Source: Shewanella litorisediminis
Lineage (GTDB): Bacteria > Pseudomonadota > Gammaproteobacteria > Enterobacterales > Shewanellaceae
Length of the DNA stretch: 64,000 bases
Assembly (NCBI RefSeq): GCF_016834455.1
Contig: NZ_CP069213.1
Location: 4,069,501 to 4,133,500 of the forward strand
Direction: 5' to 3'
Shown here one piece after another: positions 47,358-56,211 of this stretch; the first letter of the stretch is position 1; every line of letters starts with the position of its first letter. Made by a program: the position numbers and the translations under genes. The notes beneath the pieces were generated by a model that saw only the letters and a program-made list of their open reading frames with translations, was not told the DNA's origin and searched no databases.

Positions 47358-48965
47358 TTACGGAGTGTAGTAAGTCGCGGCGCCCGGCCCTACCGGCAAT
47401 CCAAAGCCAAATACCCACAGGAAGAAGAAGCTGGTCCAGCCAACAAAGAACACCAGGGTATAAGGCAGCATGGTCGCTACCAGAGTGCCTATGCCCATGT
47501 CTTTCTTATAACGGCAGGCCACGGCGAGGATAAGCCCGAAATAGCTCATCATGGGGGTAATCAGGTTAGTGACCGAGTCACCGATGCGGTATGCCGCCTG
47601 AATAGTCTCGGGGGCATAGCCCACCAACATCAGCATGGGCACAAAAATCGGTGCCGTCACCGCCCACTGGGCCGATGCCGATCCCAGCATCAGGTTGATA
47701 AAGCCGCACATGGCGATAAAGAGTAAAAACAGCAGTGGACCCGTGAGACCGATGGCGCTCAGGGCATCGGCGCCCATCACCGCGAGCACGGCGCCCAAAT
47801 TGGTCCATTTGAAAAAGGCCACAAACTGAGACGCAAAGAACACCAGCACTATGTACATGCCCATGGTGCCCATACTGTGGCTCATGGCGTTAATTACATC
47901 CGTGTCTTTCTTCATGGTGCCAACCACCTTGCCATACACCAGGCCCGGAATGGCAAAGCAAATAAAGATAAACACCACTATGCCCTTGAGGAAGGGTGAG
48001 CCGGCTACCAGGCCGGTATCCGGATGACGAAGTGGCGCGCCTTCCGGCACCACGGTCAATGCGAGAATAACACCGAGCACAAGAACAGAAAGACCGGCCA
48101 TTTTCAAACCACGGCGCTCGATGTCAGTCACCTGCTCCATGGCCTGACCGGCAAGATCGATTGAGGCTTCGCTGGGGTCATACTTACCGAGTTTGGGCTC
48201 AACGATTTTTTCCGTCACCCAGGCGCCCATGAAGGACACCACAAAGGTAGAGGCGAACATGAAGTACCAGTTGACCTCGGGCCCTACCACATACTCGGGG
48301 TCAATCATGCGTGCGGCAGCTTCTGTAATGCCGGAGAGCAGCGGGTCTATGGTACCCAGCAGCAGGTTGGCACTGTAACCACCCGAAACCCCTGCAAAGG
48401 CTGCGGCCAAACCCGCCAACGGGTGTCTTCCGAGGGAATGGAATATCATGGCCGCCATGGGAATAAGCACCACGTAGCCCAGCTCAGAGGCAGTGTTGGA
48501 GACGATACCGGCAAAGACGATGGTGACAGTGACCAGGCGGCGGGAGCGGCCAATTACCAGCGCGCGCATGGCGGCGCTGAGCAGACCGGAGCGCTCGGCA
48601 ATGCCCACCCCAAGCAGGGCAACCAGCACTGTACCCAGAGGGGTAAAGCCGGTGAAGTTGGTTACCAGGTTGGACACTATCAGACGCAGGCCTTCGGCAT
48701 TCATCAGGCTGACCACCGAAATTATCCCGTCGGCACTGCGACCTGAGGCGCCTTCGGGGCGGGGGTCTGTCACTGAGAGTTCAAAATAGCCCAGGATCCC
48801 GGACAGCAACACCACAGCAACGCAGAACATGGCAAACAGGGTGATCGGATGGGGCAAGAGGTTCCCCAGGCGTTCCACCAGATTCAGAAATCGGACAAAC
48901 CAGCCGCTTTTGGCGATGTCTTCCGGGGTTTCAGAGGCAGTCGCCTCCCGGGAGTTGGTGCTCAT
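47358..48965 (-). CDS. AbgT-family transporter
   Basis: A 535-residue inner-membrane protein with about 12 helices, starting MSTNSREATASETPEDIAKS and the first helix HPITLFAMFCVAVVLLSGIL. Related E. coli AbgT imports p-aminobenzoyl-glutamate; other members export sulfonamides. Typical segments are NLVTNFTGFTPLGTVLVALL, SNTASELGYVVLIPMAAMIF and GSASAQWAVTAPIFVPMLML. ATG 48965 has GAAGGAAAG upstream. No abgAB hydrolase genes are adjacent. Confidence 0.93.
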   Translation of the reverse strand: MSTNSREATASETPEDIAKSGWFVRFLNLVERLGNLLPHPITLFAMFCVAVVLLSGILGYFELSVTDPRPEGASGRSADGIISVVSLMNAEGLRLIVSNLVTNFTGFTPLGTVLVALLGVGIAERSGLLSAAMRALVIGRSRRLVTVTIVFAGIVSNTASELGYVVLIPMAAMIFHSLGRHPLAGLAAAFAGVSGGYSANLLLGTIDPLLSGITEAAARMIDPEYVVGPEVNWYFMFASTFVVSFMGAWVTEKIVEPKLGKYDPSEASIDLAGQAMEQVTDIERRGLKMAGLSVLVLGVILALTVVPEGAPLRHPDTGLVAGSPFLKGIVVFIFICFAIPGLVYGKVVGTMKKDTDVINAMSHSMGTMGMYIVLVFFASQFVAFFKWTNLGAVLAVMGADALSAIGLTGPLLFLLFIAMCGFINLMLGSASAQWAVTAPIFVPMLMLVGYAPETIQAAYRIGDSVTNLITPMMSYFGLILAVACRYKKDMGIGTLVATMLPYTLVFFVGWTSFFFLWVFGFGLPVGPGAATYYTP

Positions 48966-49101
48966 GTTCTTTCCTTCGGCCTGGCTGCTTGGCAGCACTC
49001 GTTATCATAGATTCAGCAGCAAGGGGTGGCATCAGGGCCAAACCAGCGTCAGCTGCGGGCTCGAAACCCTATCACAAACGAGTTAAGTCAAACTTAAGCT
49101 G

Positions 49102-49127
49102 AAAAAAAGGGATCCCTCAGGGATCCC
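49102..49127 (-). terminator. Orphan leftward terminator or AbgT leader attenuator
   Basis: Perfect 8-bp stem GGGATCCC-TCA-GGGATCCC, followed on the minus strand by seven T. It lies 137 bases upstream of the AbgT start in the same orientation, so it either ends a small RNA or attenuates the AbgT transcript. Confidence 0.72.
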
Positions 49128-49293
49128 ATCACGGCAAATTGGTCGCCAAATCCAAATGTTGTGCACCTGTAACTCTATTGTATTCAGGCTGAACTCAAGC
49201 TGAACTAAATGACTGATTACAGGCTTTTAAGGCATATCGATTTGTTAAATAGCTGAATCGTGCCCTTTACTTACCCACAAATCACGGCCAATG

Positions 49294-49323
49294 GCGAGCC
49301 TCCTTGCAGAGGAGTCGCTTTTT
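49294..49323 (+). terminator. Orphan rightward terminator
   Basis: Hairpin GCGA-G-CCTC…GAGG-AG-TCGC, then TTTTT. No gene lies immediately upstream on the plus strand, which suggests a small RNA starting between about 49130 and 49250. Confidence 0.55.
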
Positions 49324-49386
49324 CAAGCAATAACAACGATTAATTTATCAAATAAATACAAAGCGATAGAGCAATCCAACCCTCAA

Positions 49387-49400
49387 CTTAACCGGTTAAG
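49387..49400. promoter_or_regulatory. Perfect palindrome upstream of lemA
   Basis: CTTAACCGGTTAAG is its own complement. It lies about 200 bases before the lemA start. Possible operator; no matching second copy was noticed in the window. Confidence 0.35.
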
Positions 49401-49597
49401 CCGGAGATATGACGCCCCGCCATCAATTGTGATGTAAAGTCCTAAATATCAATAGTTTCTGGCGGGAAAAAGCCTGATTAGCCACCACTATGATGTCCAA
49501 CCTGTTTAGATTTCACCCGCCACGGGTGCAATTTGGCCTGATTTATGGTTATCTTGGGCAGCATTAGCCTGCTGGCACCCCTTTGAAAGGATTGATG

Positions 49598-50167
49598 ATG
49601 GAAGGATTATTAATAGGTCTGGTTTTAGTCTTGATAGTGGCCTACCTCTGGTATGTCAGCCTGATTAAGAAACGCAATACTGCCCGTGAGGCGTTGTCGG
49701 GCATCGATGTACAACTGAAGAAGCGCGCGGATCTGGTTCCCAATATTCTGACCATAGCGCAGAAGTTTATGGACCACGAAAAATCGCTGTTAACCGAAAT
49801 CACGGCGCTGCGCACTCAGGTCGCCGCCGGTTACGATAAAAACGATGCCGACGCGATACGCCAGCACCTGGCACAGGCCGATGCCCTCAACAGCAAAATG
49901 GGGCAGCTGATGGTCACAGTAGAAAACTACCCTGAGCTTAAGAGCGACCAGACCATGGTGCAGGCCATGCAAACCTACAACGAGGTGGAAGCGCACATCA
50001 GTGCCGCCCGTCGTTTTTACAACTCGGCCGTGTCTGAGCTGAATACCGCAGTGGAAATTTTCCCCGGCTCACTGATTGCCAGCATGGCATCGGTAAAGGC
50101 CATGCCGTTCTTTGAAGCACATGAAGCAGACCGGGCACCGGTAAACGCCAGCGACTACCTGAAGTAA
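49598..50167 (+). CDS. LemA-family protein
   Basis: A 189-residue protein: one N-terminal helix (LLIGLVLVLIVAYLWYVSLI) and a cytoplasmic or periplasmic four-helix coiled coil. LSGIDVQLKKRADLVPNILT, with the Asp-Leu-Val-Pro block near residue 45, is the LemA signature, and RRFYNSAVSELNTAVEIFPG the other. GAAAGGA lies six bases before ATG 49598; ATG 49595 is the alternative. First gene of the lemA-DUF3137-transglycosylase run. Confidence 0.93.
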   Translation: MEGLLIGLVLVLIVAYLWYVSLIKKRNTAREALSGIDVQLKKRADLVPNILTIAQKFMDHEKSLLTEITALRTQVAAGYDKNDADAIRQHLAQADALNSKMGQLMVTVENYPELKSDQTMVQAMQTYNEVEAHISAARRFYNSAVSELNTAVEIFPGSLIASMASVKAMPFFEAHEADRAPVNASDYLK

Positions 50168-50171
50168 GCCA

Positions 50172-51188
50172 ATGAACATGCTGTCATTTCTGCTTGGTGC
50201 GCCCATCAGGGCGCAGCGGGCAGCCTCGGGGCTTACGGCACACAGAGACGATTTACCCCGTCTGCAAGCCTATTACGATGCCGAAATCGCTCCCCTCAGT
50301 CGTAAATTTGAAAATCAACGCATCCAGGCGCTGAAACAAGCGCGGCAACGCATCTATCTTGGGCTGGGTATATTTTTGGCACTGCTTATTTCGTGTTTGC
50401 CACTGGTAAAACCCGGCGCCCAGTTTGTCCCCTTCAGCTGGCTTGCCGCCATTGGCATCGCCTTTTTAATCTGGCGCTGGGCCAGCTCGCCCATGCGCAA
50501 GTATACGGGGGCGGTACACAGCGAAATCTATCCGCGGATTTTTCGGTTTTTCGGCCCCGACTTTGTGTTTGCCAAGGGTCAGGACATGGGGATCCGTATG
50601 TTTAAAGAGGCCAAGATTTTGCCCTCTTACGACAAGGCACGCTTCGACGACTGTGTGCTTGGCAGCCACCTTGGCGTCAGCATCGGCATCAATGAAATAC
50701 ATTTGCTCCGTGAAGAAAGAGACAAGGATAAAAACCGTGATGTGACTGTGTTTCAAGGCTTACTGATTTCGCTCTCCAGCCATAAAGCCTTCAGAGGCCA
50801 TACTGTGGCCATTCGCTCAAGAGGTGCCCTGACCAACTTTTTCTCTGACACCCATGGCGGTCTTGAGCGCGTACATCTTGAAGACCCACAGTTTGAAAAG
50901 ATGTTCGATGTGTTTTCAACGGACCAGATTGAAGCGCGGGTGCTGCTGACCACGGCCTTTATGGAGCGGCTCATGGCACTGGCGCAGTTTTTCTCCAGTC
51001 GGATCCAGTGTGCATTCCACCGTGACCGCCTGCTGATCACCATCGAGAGCAGCCAGAACCGATTTGAGCAGTCGTCAATTTTCAGTGCGGCAACCTTCGA
51101 GGACGATTTCAGCCGGATCCACGGCGAAATGAAGCAACTCTTTGCTATCATAGAATTACTTAAGCTTAACGAGTACACAGGTCTCTAA
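50172..51188 (+). CDS. DUF3137-family membrane protein
   Basis: A 338-residue protein, second DUF3137 gene in the window. Two helices lie near residues 58-95. The gene starts four bases after lemA, and its last base is the first base of the transglycosylase ATG (TAATG), so translation is coupled. DUF3137 next to lemA is a frequent pairing. Function unknown; a membrane partner of LemA is likely. Confidence 0.9.
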   Translation: MNMLSFLLGAPIRAQRAASGLTAHRDDLPRLQAYYDAEIAPLSRKFENQRIQALKQARQRIYLGLGIFLALLISCLPLVKPGAQFVPFSWLAAIGIAFLIWRWASSPMRKYTGAVHSEIYPRIFRFFGPDFVFAKGQDMGIRMFKEAKILPSYDKARFDDCVLGSHLGVSIGINEIHLLREERDKDKNRDVTVFQGLLISLSSHKAFRGHTVAIRSRGALTNFFSDTHGGLERVHLEDPQFEKMFDVFSTDQIEARVLLTTAFMERLMALAQFFSSRIQCAFHRDRLLITIESSQNRFEQSSIFSAATFEDDFSRIHGEMKQLFAIIELLKLNEYTGL

Positions 51189-51868
51189 TGTCATTTCGCT
51201 GGTTGCTGTTTCCCTTGCTTCTGTTTGTTATCACCGGCACCAGCGCCGGTGAGTCCGATGCGTCTTCTTCCAGCGCCGAGAAACCCCGCATCACCGCGCG
51301 CTACTCCGAAAATGGCACCAGCACCCAAACCAAGGTTTACCAGTACGTCCAGCCCAATGGCACCATGGCCTTCAGCGACAAGGCTCCTGCCAATGGCAAG
51401 TATGAAATCCTGTTGTTTGACTGTTATGCCTGTAACCCAAAATCCAAGGTCAATTGGCGTACCATTCGCTTGAATCGCAGCTACGAGCGAGACATTTTGC
51501 TGGCCGCCGAAACCTACTCGTTGGAGCCGGCGCTGATAAGAGCGGTGATCCATGCCGAGTCCAATTTTAATCCCAAAGCCATCTCGCGCACCGGCGCCAT
51601 GGGCCTGATGCAACTGATGCCCGGCACGGCCAAGGATATGGGGGTACGCAACTCCTTCCTGCCCCAGGACAATATTCTGGGGGGCAGCCGTTACCTGTCG
51701 CTCATGCTCGAGCGATTCAAGGGCGATTTAAATCATGCACTTGCTGCCTACAACGCCGGGCCAACCCGGGTTGAGGAATACAGTGGCATCCCGCCATATC
51801 CAGAGACCAAGGCTTACATTGAGCGGGTCAATATCCTTCTGCAGCGCTACCGCAATTTGCGCACTTAA
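51188..51868 (+). CDS. Lytic transglycosylase with DUF4124-like N-terminus
   Basis: A 226-residue exported protein. After a signal peptide (MSFRWLLFPLLLFVITGTSA) comes a DUF4124-like segment (VYQYVQPNGTMAFSDKAPAN), then an SLT domain (about 105-215). The catalytic Glu is in IHAESNFNP near residue 124, followed by GAMGLMQLMPGTAKDMG and NHALAAYNAGPTRVEEY. It cuts murein between MurNAc and GlcNAc in the periplasm. It starts at base 51188, coupled to the DUF3137 gene. Confidence 0.93.
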   Translation: MSFRWLLFPLLLFVITGTSAGESDASSSSAEKPRITARYSENGTSTQTKVYQYVQPNGTMAFSDKAPANGKYEILLFDCYACNPKSKVNWRTIRLNRSYERDILLAAETYSLEPALIRAVIHAESNFNPKAISRTGAMGLMQLMPGTAKDMGVRNSFLPQDNILGGSRYLSLMLERFKGDLNHALAAYNAGPTRVEEYSGIPPYPETKAYIERVNILLQRYRNLRT

Positions 51869-51932
51869 CAGCCTGGGCCTTGGGACATAAAGCCTTCAGT
51901 GCGTTCACGGCCATGCCAGCAGGCCAATAGAA

Positions 51933-51957
51933 AACGGGCATTAAGCCCGTTTTTTTA
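51933..51957 (+). terminator. Rho-independent terminator
   Basis: Stem AACGGGC-ATTAA-GCCCGTT followed by T7. Ends the lemA operon. Confidence 0.85.
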
Positions 51958-51977
51958 TTGGGAGTGATGACAAGCTG

Positions 51978-52832
51978 TTACTCGCCCACTTCCCACTCGA
52001 CTTTCACATAGCCGCCATCAACGTTCAGCACTGGCTGCAAATAGTCCAGCATCTCTGTGGCTATGGTATCCAGTTGCCATGGCGGGTTAATCACCCAAAG
52101 CCCGGCAGCCGTCATACCAAACTCGTCTGAGTCGGGCTTGATGCCCTGTTCAATCCGAAGCTGCCTGCGAATGCCGCTGTCTTTCAGCTTGCCGAGCATG
52201 GCTTCGGTTTGTGCACGGTTCACCACCGGATACCAAAGCATGTACACCCCGGTGGCAAACTTGCGATGGGCCTTGATGATGGCATCGGCCACGGCCTCGT
52301 AGTCTGTCTTGATTTCAAAACTCGGGTCTATCAACACCACCCCACGACGCTCCAGTGGTGGCACGCTGGCAAGCAAGCCACTTAAACCGTCCCATTTGCT
52401 GACCTGTACCTGGCGGGCATCTTCAAAGTATTCATTCAGAAGTTCAAAGTCGGTACCGTGCAGTTCGTGCAATACCATGCGATCGTTTTCCCGAAGGTGC
52501 ATATCCACAAACGCTGGCGAACCCGGATACCAGGTCAGATCTTCGGTGGTGTTCTCGTTGCCTTCATTAAAGTGGCGCACGGCCTCAACATAGTGTTTGA
52601 GCGACTCGGGTAAATCGGTTTTATCCCACAAACGGGCGATGCCGTCTTTGTACTCACCGGTCTTTTGGGCAAATTCATCCATCAGACTATAGCCACCCGC
52701 CCCGGAATGGGTGTCTATGTACACAAAAGGCTTATCCTTTTTCTGCATTAAATCGATAACTTGCAGCAAAATGGCGTGCTTGAGCACGTCGGCATAGTTG
52801 CCGGCATGAAAGCCATGGCGATAACTCAACAT
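51978..52832 (-). CDS. rlmJ: 23S rRNA (adenine2030-N6)-methyltransferase RlmJ
   Basis: A 284-residue SAM-dependent enzyme that methylates A2030 of 23S rRNA. MLSYRHGFHAGNYADVLKHA is the family start, YIDTHSGAGGYSL the SAM-binding motif, and IDPSFEIK the catalytic DPP(Y/F)-like motif, here DPSF. Length agrees with E. coli (280). Start ATG 52832; 19 more upstream codons lack homology. Divergent from rsmJ, with 133 bases between. Confidence 0.94.
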   Translation of the reverse strand: MLSYRHGFHAGNYADVLKHAILLQVIDLMQKKDKPFVYIDTHSGAGGYSLMDEFAQKTGEYKDGIARLWDKTDLPESLKHYVEAVRHFNEGNENTTEDLTWYPGSPAFVDMHLRENDRMVLHELHGTDFELLNEYFEDARQVQVSKWDGLSGLLASVPPLERRGVVLIDPSFEIKTDYEAVADAIIKAHRKFATGVYMLWYPVVNRAQTEAMLGKLKDSGIRRQLRIEQGIKPDSDEFGMTAAGLWVINPPWQLDTIATEMLDYLQPVLNVDGGYVKVEWEVGE

Positions 52833-52965
52833 AGGGATCCCGGGGTCTGTACTGGGTTGAAAACTGGCAACATTATAACTGCTTGCCAAGCCACTGTATG
52901 CTTTTGTTCCGGCGCGCCTGGGTTGGCGTTATACTGCCGCGAGTTTCATTAAAGGACAGCCACCC

Positions 52966-53712
52966 TTGTTTTCTATCCAGATAGCACCAAACGATCCACG
53001 CCTTGTGCAAATTTGCGCCCATTGGGATCTTACGCCCAACGACAATGCCGAATTTTCTCTGGTATTTGAGGAAGACGTGCTGACATTAAAAAAGCGAGAT
53101 GAACCCAAGCTCGGCGGCATCATGGTGGATTTTGTGTCAGGCGCCGCCGCCCACAGACGCAAGTTTGGTGGCGGGCGGGGACAGGCCATCGCTAAAGCCG
53201 TCGGCCTTAAGGCTGGCGCAACGCCGACTGTGGTGGACGGCACTGCAGGCCTCGGACGGGATGCCTTCGTACTGGCGAGCCTTGGCTGCCGGGTACTCCT
53301 GATTGAACGTCATCCCGTGGTGGCGGCCTTGCTTGAAGACGGCCTGCGCCGTGCCTATCTTGATGGCGAAATTGGCCCCTGGATGCAGGAACGAATGAAA
53401 CTGGTACATGGCTCCAGCCTGGAAGCACTGGACAATCTCGAGGACAAGCCCGATGTGGTGTACCTGGATCCCATGTATCCACACAGGGAAAAATCCGCGC
53501 TGGTGAAGAAAGAGATGCGGGTATTCCAGTCGCTGGTTGGCGCCGACACAGATGCCGACGGCCTTCTGGCACCGGCACTGAGGCTGGCGCAAAAGCGGGT
53601 AGTAGTGAAGCGACCCGACTATGCCGAGGATCTCGATGGCATCAAACCCAGTACCCGAATTGAAACCAAGAAAAACCGCTTCGACGTGTATGTCAAAGCG
53701 GCCATGGCCTGA
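52966..53712 (+). CDS. rsmJ: 16S rRNA (guanine1516-N2)-methyltransferase RsmJ
   Basis: A 248-residue methyltransferase acting on G1516 of 16S r[42 protein letters not shown] and [19 protein letters not shown] are family signatures, with the DPMYP catalytic block. The start is TTG 52966 with AAAGGA upstream; this gives the proper family N-terminus. It converges with the EamA transporter gene, five bases apart. Confidence 0.95.
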   Translation: MFSIQIAPNDPRLVQICAHWDLTPNDNAEFSLVFEEDVLTLKKRDEPKLGGIMVDFVSGAAAHRRKFGGGRGQAIAKAVGLKAGATPTVVDGTAGLGRDAFVLASLGCRVLLIERHPVVAALLEDGLRRAYLDGEIGPWMQERMKLVHGSSLEALDNLEDKPDVVYLDPMYPHREKSALVKKEMRVFQSLVGADTDADGLLAPALRLAQKRVVVKRPDYAEDLDGIKPSTRIETKKNRFDVYVKAAMA

Positions 53713-53717
53713 TTGGC

Positions 53718-54593
53718 TTAGTTAACAGGCCGTTTAAAGCGCTGCCACAGGCTGGGTAACAGTGAAGACACTATCATACCCGCCATCAACATATATTGGG
53801 TGTGACTGTATTGCTCTCCGATTAACAGCACACCCAGGGCAATACCCGTTATAGGGTTGGCAATGCCACCAAAGGAAAAGTCGACAATACTCATCCGCTG
53901 CATCAAAAACACATACAGCCCATAAGCAAGCACAGTATTGAAGAGCACAATCCACGCGATGCCGGCAAACTCACGTCCACTGATACCATCTGTCACTGCC
54001 GCAAATTCGTCGGGTGCCACCAACCACTGACCAGCACTGACTATCGCCAACAGGGCGCCACCCAGAATCAGTTGCCATACCAGTACATCCCACCAATGAA
54101 GCTTGCCGCTCAGGGTCTGGGTCATGCGACTGCCCAGAATAATGCAACTTATGGCAGCGAACATGGCGGCAAGTCCCACCGGGCTCAGCGACAAACTGGC
54201 AGGATTAAAGAGCACCAGCCCCAGAATGAGCAAGGAGACACCAGCCAGCATTTGCACCACGGACGGTTTATGCTTGAGCACCACAAATTGGAAGATCATC
54301 GCGAATAAAGGCACCGAAACCATACCCACACCCGAGATGGCCGATGGCAGGGTATGCGCCATCACAAAAATAAAGCTGAAAAAGAGCGCGATGTTCACAG
54401 TCCCTAATTTCAACAGCGCCAATCCATGATCTCTACCGGGTAAACGAGGACGAAAACACCAGAGAATAATCCCCGCCGGCAGCGCGCGAATGGCCCCCAA
54501 AAGCAGGGGTGGCCAATCGGGTAAGGTGTATTGAGTGACCCCATAGGTGGTTCCCCACAGGGCCGCTGTCAACAGGGCTAAAATTATATTCAT
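53718..54593 (-). CDS. DMT-superfamily (EamA) transporter
   Basis: A 291-residue inner-membrane protein with ten helices in two EamA repeats (about 5-130 and 145-285). Segments WPPLLLGAIRALPAGIILWC and IANPITGIALGVLLIGEQYS are typical. Probable exporter of metabolites or drugs; cargo unknown. Divergent to a MarR regulator, and the operator at 54600-54617 lies six bases before its ATG. Confidence 0.92.
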   Translation of the reverse strand: MNIILALLTAALWGTTYGVTQYTLPDWPPLLLGAIRALPAGIILWCFRPRLPGRDHGLALLKLGTVNIALFFSFIFVMAHTLPSAISGVGMVSVPLFAMIFQFVVLKHKPSVVQMLAGVSLLILGLVLFNPASLSLSPVGLAAMFAAISCIILGSRMTQTLSGKLHWWDVLVWQLILGGALLAIVSAGQWLVAPDEFAAVTDGISGREFAGIAWIVLFNTVLAYGLYVFLMQRMSIVDFSFGGIANPITGIALGVLLIGEQYSHTQYMLMAGMIVSSLLPSLWQRFKRPVN

Positions 54594-54599
54594 ACAAAG

Positions 54600-54617
54600 T
54601 ATCTTTACATTGAGATT
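54600..54617. promoter_or_regulatory. MarR operator, transporter side
   Basis: TATCTT-TACATT-GAGATT; the same left half-site and spacing as the other operator, with two mismatches in the right half. AAAGTATCTTTA is shared by both sites. Confidence 0.55.
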
Positions 54618-54653
54618 GTTTTCAGGCTAACGCATAAAAACCTTTCGGTAAAG

Positions 54654-54671
54654 TATCTTTATGCTAAGATA
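54654..54671. promoter_or_regulatory. MarR operator, regulator side
   Basis: Perfect inverted repeat TATCTT-N6-AAGATA, centred 40 bases before the MarR start. Together with the site at 54600 it forms a pair in the 109-base divergent gap. Confidence 0.65.
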
Positions 54672-54702
54672 AATTTATACCGATGAAAGTATGAGATTTT
54701 AT

Positions 54703-55185
54703 ATGGACGCCGTAGATAAAATTTTGGCGCAGTGGGCAAAAGAGAAGCCCGAGATGGATACCCTGCCCATGGGCATTGTGGGTCGCCTGGCCAGGCTGAC
54801 CAAACATCTGGAGCAAGAAATGGCTCTGTGTCACAAGGCTTATGGTCTTAAACCCGGCGAATTTGATGTACTCGCCACCCTGAGACGAAGCGGTGCACCC
54901 TATCGGCTAACACCATCGGATTTGCTGTCTGCCATGATGCTCACATCCGGTGCCATGACCAACAGACTCGACCGTTTGGAGGCCAAAGGCTTTATTGCCC
55001 GGGAGCACTGTCAGAAAGACAGACGCAGTGTCGAAGTTTGTCTGACTCCCAAGGGAATTTCAACCCTGGCGCAGGTGCTCTCACGCCATGTGGAAACCCA
55101 AAATAGAGTGCTGTCGAAGTTGAGCCGGGATGAACAACTGCTTCTCAGCCGACTATTGAAAGATTGGTTGGCCCACTTCGAGTAG
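54703..55185 (+). CDS. MarR-family transcriptional regulator
   Basis: A 160-residue winged-helix regulator from ATG 54703 (MDAVDKILAQW); ATG 54691 would add four residues. The helix-turn-helix is LTPSDLLSAMMLTSGAMTNR, and the wing is REHCQKDRRSVEVCLTPKG. It is divergent from the EamA transporter, so it probably represses it and itself through the two operators in between, with a ligand releasing it. Confidence 0.92.
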   Translation: MDAVDKILAQWAKEKPEMDTLPMGIVGRLARLTKHLEQEMALCHKAYGLKPGEFDVLATLRRSGAPYRLTPSDLLSAMMLTSGAMTNRLDRLEAKGFIAREHCQKDRRSVEVCLTPKGISTLAQVLSRHVETQNRVLSKLSRDEQLLLSRLLKDWLAHFE

Positions 55186-56211
55186 TGCCTCAAAGCGTCG
55201 CCAACTCACTACTCAAAACCGCCGCAGGATACATATCAGCTCATCACTTTGATTCGCTTTCCAGTTCAGCAAGGTGATTCAAACATGACATGTGCAAGAC
55301 TCACCTTTCAGAGCCGCCCGTTGGGCTGAGGCTGGCAACGGGCCAGTCCGCAAAGCTGCCACGGCTGATTTGCCTGCAACCGAGCCAGTCATCGGAGATG
55401 ACGGCACCACGGTGCTACCGGCAGAGATAAAGCGAATTATCGCGGCTTTCACCTTGCGTAACGCAGGCAAGATTTCGGCTTTACAACGGTTGGAATGCGT
55501 TATTGCCAGCAGGCATAGAATAATATATTTCACCCATTAGTGCATCACCATAACGATACAGACGCTTAACAACCCCACAAATGCCAGATCAGGCATGCCG
55601 CCCGGTACGATTTAGAGACTCAAAGGATACAAAGATATCGCCTTCAGGCATCTGGTGTTGGCAGCCCAAAGGGAACAACCTGCCACTCCCTCACGTATGC
55701 AAGAACGAGGAATACTTTGCAGAATCGCAGATGGGCTATTTAAAGCCTGGATGTAAAGTCTGAAATGGAGAAAGCTTTTAAACAAACCAATTTTTATGAA
55801 CCATAAAATATCATAAGCACATGAAAATAATATACATACATAAATTACAGATTATTTAAATTAATCCATAAGCAGGAAAAAACACCATGGTATCTGTCTA
55901 ACACCAAGCGAACTACCCAGCACAATCACGCCAACCAAGCTACACTGATACATCAAACCTGGGTATTGACCAGTGCGTCTTATCAGCTCGTTTACACGTC
56001 AGAATTTTGCATCGTGGCACGAGAAAGTACCAGACACCAAACCTACAACATAGCCGACCAAAGACTCAGGCGATCCCGAGCCGCTGAGAGCACGAACAAT
56101 TCCCCATTGCAAATCCCCATTGCAAAATGATGAAAATAAATCATCAATATAGGCATTGCCGCCCAGTCTTGTCGGATGAAGAGAGACAAGGCTTAGCAGG
56201 TAAAATGGGAC
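55186..56211. other. 1-kb stretch without a convincing gene
   Basis: Between the MarR gene and a leftward membrane protein. The left 350 bases are GC-rich and open on both strands: the leftward frame 55279-55533 starts with a hydrophobic KYIILCLLAITHS but has no ribosome-binding site. The middle (55760-55890) is markedly AT-rich. A tandem repeat lies at 56101-56126, followed by TGATGA-AAATAAA-TCATCA (56128-56146). It may contain decayed genes; no family was recognised. Confidence 0.5.
56101..56126. repeat. Two-copy 13-bp tandem repeat
   Basis: TCCCCATTGCAAA occurs twice in direct tandem, perfectly. Confidence 0.8.

Larger units (their letters stand above)
48966..49597. other. 630-base gap with orphan terminators
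   Basis: Between the AbgT gene (leftward) and lemA (rightward) no protein gene is seen. It holds a leftward terminator (49102-49127), a rightward terminator (49294-49323), a direct repeat GCTGAACT-CAA-GCTGAACT near 49187, and a 14-bp palindrome (49387-49400). Both terminators point away from the centre. Confidence 0.7.

Noticed and set aside
49109-49127. GGGATCCC repeat as a mobile-element end
   Set aside because: It is a terminator hairpin with a seven-T tail; no target duplication or transposase is present.
55279-55533. Leftward 84-codon frame with a hydrophobic start
   Set aside because: GTG start without ribosome-binding site, no family, and the other strand is open in the same region as well; kept only as part of the gap note.
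55581-55763. 60-codon plus-strand frame
   Set aside because: No start signals and composition unlike neighbouring genes.
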